In this document: piece by piece, positions 17,953-22,928 of the stretch
How the letters are laid out: every line of letters begins with the position of its first letter
Position numbering within the stretch: the stretch's first letter is position 1
Source of the DNA: CAWDLX01 sp046728155
GTDB taxonomy: Bacteria; Actinomycetota; Actinomycetes; Mycobacteriales; Micromonosporaceae
NCBI GenBank assembly: GCA_046728155.1
Contig: JBKPDY010000151.1
Coordinates: forward strand, 1-22,928
Length of the DNA stretch: 22,928 nt
Direction of reading: 5' to 3'
Notes under the pieces: generated by a model
Told to the model about the DNA's origin: nothing
Databases searched by the model: none
Seen by the model: only the letters and a program-made list of their open reading frames with translations
Program-made: the position numbers and the translations under genes

Positions 17953-18639
17953 ATGAGCCGCTACAGCCGACTGGCACTACTGGGCGGGTTGGCCGCCCTC
18001 GCATTGACGGGCTGCGCGCGGCCCGGAACGGACTCCGCCGGAGCGCCGTCCGGTGCCGCTGGCGCCAACGGCCCGACACCGGCGGTTGTCGAGCCTTCCC
18101 CGGTTGGCGAGTACCGGGTGACGTACGGCTTCGACATCCCGTCGAGGTTATTGACGATCAGCCCCCCGAAGCCGTCGCCAGGCGCCAGTCTGGTCGAAGG
18201 CTTGGCCCCGTACTTGGTCGGCGTCTACGTCAGTGACCACCCCAGTGAGAATCCCGCGTACCAGCGAATCTCGTTCTACTGGCGCGGCGGGTTCCCGTCC
18301 TACAACTTCAGCTACGTTCCCACTGTGGTCAGCGACGCACGGGGCGACCAGATCCCACTGCAGGGCAACGCCTTCCTGCGCATGGTGTTCCGCGGCTATG
18401 CCCACGACAACGACGGGAGAGACACCATTTCGTCCCAGCCGGACGACCCGATCAACTTCCAGAACCTGAAGGAATTCGCTTTGGCAGGCGACTACGAAGG
18501 ATACGTGTCCTATGGCTTGGGTCTGCAGACCGCACCGAACAGCGATCAGCTGTCAAAGATCCGCGCGGGCGAGCTGAAGAAGCCGGACGGATCGGGGGGA
18601 TTCTTCTACGTGATCCACTTCGACATTCAGACGGCGTGA
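17953..18639 (+). CDS. AMIN-like domain lipoprotein
   Basis: A 228-aa exported lipoprotein: MSRYSRLALLGGLAALALTGC gives a signal ending in the lipobox LTGC (Cys21), followed by a Pro/Ala/Gly linker to about residue 50. The rest resembles actinobacterial AMIN-like domains: a HPSENPAYQRISFYWRGGF block, PSYNFSYVPTVVSDARGDQI, then PLQGNAFLRMVFRGYA. These domains are thought to contact cell-envelope sugars, but function is not established. The GGAGGAGG ribosome binding site is strong and may be masked by an inverted repeat. The gene stands alone. Confidence 0.8.
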   Translation: MSRYSRLALLGGLAALALTGCARPGTDSAGAPSGAAGANGPTPAVVEPSPVGEYRVTYGFDIPSRLLTISPPKPSPGASLVEGLAPYLVGVYVSDHPSENPAYQRISFYWRGGFPSYNFSYVPTVVSDARGDQIPLQGNAFLRMVFRGYAHDNDGRDTISSQPDDPINFQNLKEFALAGDYEGYVSYGLGLQTAPNSDQLSKIRAGELKKPDGSGGFFYVIHFDIQTA

Positions 18640-18796
18640 TCCTTAAAGACGTGGCGGGCCCGTCCGGGGGGCGGGGGGGGCGGGCCAGCCTGCGTTTGTG
18701 TGGTGAGGGACCCTCAGAACGGTTGCGGATCCGCCTGCCTGCAGAGCGGGTTCCGCCACTCGTCGCAACACTCCTGCCAAGTAGAGGGATGTGTTG
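18640..18796. other. gene-free stretch
   Basis: Starts with a G-run (18664-18680). The rest carries no recognisable gene and probably includes the left flank of the IS30-like relic. Confidence 0.35.
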
Positions 18797-18905
18797 ATGG
18801 GCAGACGAGGGCGCAAGCCCGCCAACTGGATGTCGAGTCAAGGTACGGTAGCTGTTGCTGTCCGGCGTGGGAACGGTCTGCCAATGGCGCATCAAGCGGA
18901 CCTGA
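18797..18905 (+). pseudogene. IS30-family transposase N-terminal relic
   Basis: From ATG 18797 the frame reads MGRRGRK. Shifted frames continue RQLDVESRY, then LLLSGVGTVCQWRIKR. Together they follow the actinobacterial IS30-type N-terminus MGRRGRxRQLDVExxYWxLLLSGVGTVxAC. At least two frameshifts and a stop break it within 35 residues, and nothing of the catalytic domain remains. Confidence 0.5.
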
Positions 18906-18922
18906 CAGCGCCACAGGCCGTA

Positions 18923-19001
18923 CCGTGGACCAGTTGATGCGTTACGGATCGGGCTCAGATGGCCCGTGACGCTCCTGGCTAGACGATCATGACGCTTGAG
19001 G
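18923..19001. repeat. 79-bp direct repeat, copy 1
   Basis: Aligns without gaps to 22510-22588, with about 69 of 79 bases identical by eye. It shares TGGACCAGTTGATGCGTTAC, GATCGGGCTCAGATG and GGCTAGACGATCATGACGCT. It lies between the IS30 relic and the PadR gene. Copy 2 lies just upstream of an IS110 transposase relic, so this may be a left-end fragment of the same IS110-type element. Confidence 0.75.
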
Positions 19002-19117
19002 TTACTACTGGTTCGGGAAGGCGTTCCACCACTCCGCGGCGAGTCGCCGATCGGACGACGTGTCCGACGAGCGCCCGACGATCGGCCCGCGGGCTGACGG
19101 CGTTTGCGTCGGCTAGG

Positions 19118-19131
19118 TCTATCTAGATAGA
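19118..19131. promoter_or_regulatory. palindromic operator overlapping the PadR -10 element
   Basis: TCTATCTAGATAGA is a perfect 14-bp palindrome. Its right half contains TAGATA (19124-19129), which as a -10 element would start transcription at the GTG (19135) of the PadR gene. This position suits autorepression by PadR. Confidence 0.6.
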
Positions 19132-19134
19132 GTT

Positions 19135-19494
19135 GTGCCCGTGCCTGACTCCGGACCCGCCTTCCGTCGGCCGTCACGGCAGACCGTCTCGGTCCTGCTG
19201 GCGCTGGCCATCGACCCAGCCACGTGGCGCTACGGCTACGAACTCGGCCGAGAGGTCGGGCTCAAGGCCGGCTCGCTGTACCCGATCCTCATGCGCCTGT
19301 CCGATCGGGGACTCCTCGAGTCCACGTGGGAGAGCGATGTTCCGGCCGGTCGCCCGCCGCGTCACCTGTACCGGCTCACCGGCACCGGGGTGGCCCTGGT
19401 CAACGAGCTGGGCACCGCCGAGCCGGTCCGGCCACGACGGCCGGGCACGGCCAAACCCCGTCCGGCCACCCGTTCGCTGCGAGGTGCCTGGTGA
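19135..19494 (+). CDS. PadR family transcriptional regulator
   Basis: A 119-aa winged-helix regulator. VSVLLALAIDPATWRYGYEL (19-38) is the first helix pair, GLKAGSLYPILMRLSDRGLLES (42-63) is the PadR recognition helix region, and GRPPRHLYRLTGTGVALV (72-89) is the wing with the typical GR-P-RxxYxLTxxG signature. The C-terminus is short, so dimerisation may be minimal. Start GTG 19135 fits a leaderless transcript from the TAGATA -10 within the palindrome. GTG 19141 is the alternative. The TGA overlaps the GTG of the next gene (GTGA), so the two are translationally coupled, as expected when a PadR protein controls its membrane partner. Confidence 0.93.
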   Translation: MPVPDSGPAFRRPSRQTVSVLLALAIDPATWRYGYELGREVGLKAGSLYPILMRLSDRGLLESTWESDVPAGRPPRHLYRLTGTGVALVNELGTAEPVRPRRPGTAKPRPATRSLRGAW

Positions 19495-21539
19495 CCGGGT
19501 CCCGCGACGGTGCGAGCCGGGTCCTCGAGGTCGCAATCCGTCTGCTGCCAGACCACCGGTCCGAGTGGGGCGAGGCGATGCGGGCCGAGCTGGCCAGCGT
19601 GAGAGGTGGTCGGCAGCGTCACCAGTTCGCCTGGGGATGTGTCGTGGCGTGCCTGTCCCGCGGGCCGGTCCTCCGGCTGACGCGGTATCTGGCCCTGGTG
19701 GCCGTCGGTGTCGTCGCCGCCACGCTCGCCGGGGTGCCGACACCGGTGCGGGTCGAGCTGATCGTCCTGGCCGTTTTCGGCCCGATCGCCGTGGCGGCGC
19801 GGGGTAGGCTGGCCGCCACCGGTGCCGGGCGGGTGGCCCGGCAGGTGTGCCTCGCCCTGGTGGCGACGGCGGTCGTGCTCGAAGCCGGATTCCTGTCTAG
19901 CGTCGTCCCCGCCGGCAATGTGGCGCTGGTCGTGGTCGCGGTGGCCGTCGTAGTTGCGCTGCTCACGGCGTACTGCTGGCTGCTGTTCGAGGTGACGGCG
20001 TCGGTGTCGCATGTGGACGGTCGCGGCCTGGTCGCCATCGTCGGCCTGGGCATCGGCGCCGGCGTCGTGTGGTCGGCCCTGATGCCGTTCGACACCAACC
20101 TCGCCGTGACCGGGCCCGCGGCGACCGCCGCGTACTACGTGCTCCTCGCCTTGGCCGTCGTCGGCGCGCCGGCCGGGGCCGGTTTCGTAGCCACCCGGCG
20201 GCTGGGTGGACTCGGGTCGGCCGGTACTATCAACCCGATCATGGTCACGGCGGCCACCGGCGCGGTGGCCGCGGTGACGAGCCTGGCCGGGGGCGCGGCC
20301 TTGATGTGGGCATTGCCGTGGCTGCCTGACTCGGCGCTGCTCGACACCGGCCCTTTGTACCGGCCGCCCGACATGGTCGAGCACGTGATTCCGAGCTACG
20401 TCGGTGTGCTCATCACGGCCCCGGCGGTCGCTGCCCTGGCCGGGTGGATGGTCGACCGCACCCGGCGGCGACGGCTGGCCGGCGTGTCCCTGCTAGGCCT
20501 GGCGCTGCTGACCTGGCCCTTACTGTCCCATGTGGACAGTGACTCGACTGCGTTCGGCCGCGTGGGCACGACCAACGTCGTGTTCTCGCCGGCCGGTGGC
20601 ACGCTGCTGACCGCCAACGCCGACTACACCTGGATCCTGTGGAACATCAGCGATCCGGCCCGCCCGATCCGGCTGGCCACGTTCAATGACCAGGTGCTCT
20701 ACTCGCCCGACGGCTCACTGCTGGCGTCCCGCAACGTGCTGTGGAGCCTGCGTGACCCGGGCCGTCCGGCCCGGCTGACCTTATTCCGCGCCGGTGAACC
20801 GGTGGCGTTCTCGGCGGACGGCGGGACCCTGGCCACCCACAACGCGTCGGACATGATGACCGACCCAATCCATCCGGTCCAGCTGGCCCGATTCGCGGCG
20901 GCCGAACAGGCGTTGTTCGGTCCGGACGGGCGGACGCTGCTCATCCTGGACGACGGTGCCTCGGTGGCCACGGTGTGGAGCCTGGCCGACCTGACCCACC
21001 CGGCCCAGGAGGCCACGATTCCCGACGCCGGAGACTGGACCCTGTCGCCGGACGGACGAACGCTGGTCCTTGCCCAGTGGGAGAGTCCAATCCGGGCGTG
21101 GGACGTGTCCGACCCGGCCCACCCGCGGCCGATCGGAGCGCTGCCGGCCGACTCAGGGGGCAAGGTGTCCTTCTCGCCGGACAGTCGCACGCTCACCTCG
21201 TCGCGGAGTGACGGCACGATCCGGCTGTGGAACGCCCGCGACCTGAGTCCACTAGCGACACTGCCACCGCCGAGCGAGCCCACGCCCCAGCAGATCGGCG
21301 CCTCAGACACCCTGACCACCGTCGCCTTCTCGGCCGACGGCCATACCCTGACCAGCGTGACGGGCAACACGACCGAGTCCCGGTGGGCCATCACCGACCC
21401 GACCCACCCGGTTCGGCTGTCCACAGTGACCCGCGAGACCAACGGGGCCGGCGTGGTCCGGTTCTCGCCGGATCTCTCCACAGTGGCCGGAGCCGCCATC
21501 GACGGCAGTAACAGCATTACCCTCTGGCGCGTCGCCTGA
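19491..21539 (+). CDS. polytopic membrane protein with C-terminal WD40 propeller
   Basis: A 682-aa protein coupled to PadR by a GTGA overlap. It begins with a soluble segment of a type common after PadR genes (LEVAIRLLPDHRSEWGEAMR, 12-31), then about nine hydrophobic helices (roughly 66-81, 88-104, 120-139, 143-166, 179-198, 210-233, 251-275, 300-320, 330-346). From 360 to 682 there are eight WD40-like repeats of the form FSPDG-TL---W, most ending with a D-x-x-[RH]-P linker. The basic loop DRTRRRR (322-328) should be cytoplasmic, which would place the propeller outside the membrane. No kinase or protease motif is visible. It may be a sensor or scaffold. The final repeat ends at the C-terminus (ITLWRVA). 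Confidence 0.88.
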   Translation: MTGSRDGASRVLEVAIRLLPDHRSEWGEAMRAELASVRGGRQRHQFAWGCVVACLSRGPVLRLTRYLALVAVGVVAATLAGVPTPVRVELIVLAVFGPIAVAARGRLAATGAGRVARQVCLALVATAVVLEAGFLSSVVPAGNVALVVVAVAVVVALLTAYCWLLFEVTASVSHVDGRGLVAIVGLGIGAGVVWSALMPFDTNLAVTGPAATAAYYVLLALAVVGAPAGAGFVATRRLGGLGSAGTINPIMVTAATGAVAAVTSLAGGAALMWALPWLPDSALLDTGPLYRPPDMVEHVIPSYVGVLITAPAVAALAGWMVDRTRRRRLAGVSLLGLALLTWPLLSHVDSDSTAFGRVGTTNVVFSPAGGTLLTANADYTWILWNISDPARPIRLATFNDQVLYSPDGSLLASRNVLWSLRDPGRPARLTLFRAGEPVAFSADGGTLATHNASDMMTDPIHPVQLARFAAAEQALFGPDGRTLLILDDGASVATVWSLADLTHPAQEATIPDAGDWTLSPDGRTLVLAQWESPIRAWDVSDPAHPRPIGALPADSGGKVSFSPDSRTLTSSRSDGTIRLWNARDLSPLATLPPPSEPTPQQIGASDTLTTVAFSADGHTLTSVTGNTTESRWAITDPTHPVRLSTVTRETNGAGVVRFSPDLSTVAGAAIDGSNSITLWRVA

Positions 21540-21603
21540 CCGACTGGCCCGAGCCGGGGCGCTCTAGGCGCAGGCCTTGCCCGACGAGGGTCGCCAAGAC
21601 CAC

Positions 21604-21622
21604 GTGAGTCGAACCGACTCAC
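21604..21622. terminator. small hairpin after the WD40 gene
   Basis: A perfect 8-bp stem, GTGAGTCG / CGACTCAC, around AAC, 65 bp after the stop codon. It could terminate the PadR operon. An operator role is also possible. No U-run. Confidence 0.4.
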
Positions 21623-21877
21623 CCGCCTCAGGGGCCCGAAACTCATGATCGCCCAATACCCGACCGGCGTACACCGACGCGCTGCCACATCCACGATCAC
21701 GCTGTGCCTGCTGCACGCCAGCCGGGAGGTGCGGTCGGACCAGGCCGCGCGAGATTGCGGATCGGGCGGCGCGAATCGACGACGCCCTACCCGTCGGTGC
21801 CCACCGCCAACAACGTGGTTGGTCGGGCAAACCCATGCGATAGCCGCACCGTAGATTTCACGAAGGGCAGGTCCCTG
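21623..21877. other. gene-free stretch
   Basis: Nothing recognisable on either strand. Long frames here have no family match and run into the small membrane gene. Confidence 0.35.
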
Positions 21878-22054
21878 GTGACCGTGTTACAAGGCATCGG
21901 CGTATTCTTGATCGTCGCTGGAGTCGTAGAATTTGTCCTCTTTCGCTTCCTCGCTCCCCGGCAGCCGAACATCGCGCGCCGAATCCGACTCCTCAACGCG
22001 AACGCCCTGCTCAACGCGACTGTAGGGGTCATCCTCCTGATCATCGGCAGTTGA
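21878..22054 (+). CDS. small two-helix membrane protein
   Basis: A 58-aa protein: helix one TVLQGIGVFLIVAGVVEFVL (2-21), a basic cytoplasmic-type loop FRFLAPRQPNIARRIRLLN (22-40), and helix two ANALLNATVGVILLIIGS (41-58). The GTG at 21878 has an AAGGGCAGG ribosome binding site. Small proteins of this shape are common in actinomycetes and unassigned. The frame is open upstream to 21704, but that part lacks any sign of coding. Confidence 0.6.
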   Translation: MTVLQGIGVFLIVAGVVEFVLFRFLAPRQPNIARRIRLLNANALLNATVGVILLIIGS

Positions 22055-22101
22055 CCCATCGCACTACCGATCGCCGAGACTGACCACTTCGTCTTTGTGG
22101 G

Positions 22102-22245
22102 TTCGCGGGCCGCTCCGTGCCCGACCGCAAGTATCAGCTGGTAGCCCTCGCTGTCGGTGCCGTAGCGGCCTTGGGCCAGAACGCGTGCCCGCTCGTCGAT
22201 GACTTCGATCGTGGCCGACCGCTCATGCGGATCCATCCCGATCAC
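22102..22245 (-). pseudogene. IS110-family transposase N-terminal fragment
   Basis: From GTG 22245 the frame reads MIGMDPHERSATIEVIDER then VLAQGRYGTDSEGYQLILAV, the clear N-terminus of an IS110-type (DEDD) transposase with the first catalytic Asp in GMDPH. Homology ends at about residue 48. The remaining 350 or so residues, including the Ser-containing Tnp_20 domain, are missing. A dead element. The upstream DNA (22246-22588) is where IS110 elements carry their long left end and bridge RNA gene. Confidence 0.8.
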
Positions 22246-22399
22246 GACACAGCAGCCACGAGAGAGTCACACCCTGATGCCGTTGACAGCCGCAAGTGAG
22301 AGCAACCCACCGGCCACGTCGACCCAGCCTGGCCCGGCTGAGGCCGTAGATCAAATTAAACAAGCAGCCGCGAGTCGCGGGCAGCTTGCGATCATGTCG

Positions 22400-22435
22400 A
22401 GCGTCAGCCGAGGCCCGGATGTAAAGCGTCAGCCG
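22400..22435. repeat. short direct repeat in the IS110 left-end region
   Basis: AGCGTCAGCCG occurs twice (22400-22410 and 22425-22435), 14 bp apart. Confidence 0.5.
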
Positions 22436-22463
22436 GAGTCGGACAACCCCTTTGAAGCAATTG

Positions 22464-22588
22464 CCGTGGACCAGTTGACGCGTGGCCTGTCCCTGGTCTG
22501 CTGGGCTTGCCATGGACCAGTTGATGCGTTACTGATCGGGCTCAGATGATCGGCGACACTCCCGGCTAGACGATCATGACGCTCAAGG
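22464..22588. repeat. 79-bp repeat copy 2 plus a partial tandem copy
   Basis: 22510-22588 is the second copy of the 79-bp repeat (other copy at 18923-19001). A 20-bp part of it, CCGTGGACCAGTTGACGCGT, also occurs at 22464-22483, 46 bp upstream. It lies 5' of the IS110 transposase start on that gene's strand and may be the element's left end. Confidence 0.7.
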
Positions 22589-22620
22589 CTACGCCAGCGA
22601 CGGCTCGGTCGCGGGGCAGA

Positions 22621-22928
22621 ATGGCCGGCATGACTGACATGGGCGACCCGAAGACCGTGCTGCACCACTACCTCCAGGCAAGTCGCGACGATCTGATCTG
22701 GAAGCTCGACGGGCTTGGCGAACGCGATGCCAGACTGCCCCGCACCTCGACGGGCAACAACCTGCTGGGAATCATCAAGCACTGCCTAAATGTCGAAGCC
22801 GGCTACTTCGGGCCTACCTTCAGGCGCCAGTTCCCGACGCCCGAGGAGCTGGTCCCGCTGGAGGCGTACGAGCAGGACCCCCAAGCAGACTGGTATGCAC
22901 GGGAGGACGAGACGAAAGACGGACTGAT
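22621..22928 (+). CDS. DinB family protein (DUF664-like), partial
   Basis: The first 102 codons of a DinB/YfiT-type four-helix-bundle protein that runs off the window. VLHHYLQASRDDLIWKLDGL is helix one, GNNLLGIIKHCLNVEAGYFG contains the conserved metal-ligand His (IKH) in helix two, and DWYAREDETKDGL starts the third. This fits the subgroup of putative metal-dependent or thiol-linked enzymes in actinomycetes. ATG 22621 has GGGGCAGA upstream. ATG 22630 and ATG 22639 are also possible starts. The IS110-end repeat stops 32 bp upstream, so the native promoter may be displaced. Confidence 0.82.
   Translation, partial: MAGMTDMGDPKTVLHHYLQASRDDLIWKLDGLGERDARLPRTSTGNNLLGIIKHCLNVEAGYFGPTFRRQFPTPEELVPLEAYEQDPQADWYAREDETKDGL

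Noticed and set aside
18664..18680. G-run as a possible G-quadruplex or phase-variable tract
   Set aside because: It is interrupted, lies outside any gene or promoter I can define, and single sequences cannot show variation.
19362..20384. 340-codon minus-strand frame
   Set aside because: Antisense to the PadR partner's transmembrane region, with Arg/Gly/His-rich shadow composition.

Overview
The window is high-GC DNA from an actinomycete. Codons favour G or C in the third position, GTG starts and leaderless-type starts are common, and terminators lack U-tracts. The gene families fit a filamentous actinomycete: secreted GH18/GH3 enzymes, PadR and HxlR regulators, an AMIN-like lipoprotein, a DUF2637 protein and a GGDEF-EAL protein with a membrane N-terminus. 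A Micromonosporaceae-like host is a reasonable guess but cannot be proven from this window. No rRNA, tRNA or CRISPR array was seen.

Layout. 1-1.2 kb: an LLM-type (luciferase-like) oxidoreductase. 1.2-4.1 kb: a minus-strand two-gene operon for a secreted GH18 chitinase-like protein followed by a secreted GH3 beta-glycosidase. 4.2-6.5 kb: decayed accessory DNA with a small membrane ORF fragment, an IS21 istB fragment, a small Cys-rich ORF and a DUF2637 pseudogene. 6.5-8.8 kb: an intact RibD/DHFR-fold reductase (minus), divergent from a family 5 peptide-binding protein that has lost its N-terminus. 8.8-11.1 kb: a proline iminopeptidase relic, a PPOx-like flavin protein, a DUF1801 protein and a decayed winged-helix-like gene. 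11.2-14.2 kb: a c-di-GMP GGDEF-EAL protein. 14.5-15.0 kb: a cupredoxin-like lipoprotein. 15.2-17.5 kb: a BBE-type FAD oxidoreductase divergent from an HxlR regulator. 17.9-18.6 kb: an AMIN-like lipoprotein with an unusual inverted repeat over its ribosome binding site. 18.7-19.0 kb: an IS30 relic and a 79-bp repeat. 19.1-21.5 kb: a translationally coupled PadR regulator and a membrane protein with a C-terminal WD40 propeller. 21.9-22.6 kb: a 58-aa membrane protein and an IS110 relic with the second copy of the 79-bp repeat. The window ends inside a DinB-family gene.

How it works together. Three modules look functional: the GH18-GH3 pair (polysaccharide breakdown outside the cell), the HxlR/FAD-oxidase divergent pair (a regulator beside its probable target) and the PadR/WD40 membrane pair (a self-regulated two-gene unit whose effector has no assigned function). 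The last is the best candidate for an undescribed system. At least seven relics (IS21, IS30, IS110, DUF2637, iminopeptidase, winged-helix, truncated substrate-binding protein) lie between the intact genes, so this is an insertion-prone region. The operon at 1.2-4.1 kb also stands out in composition: it holds 10 of the 11 GGTACC sites I counted in the window.
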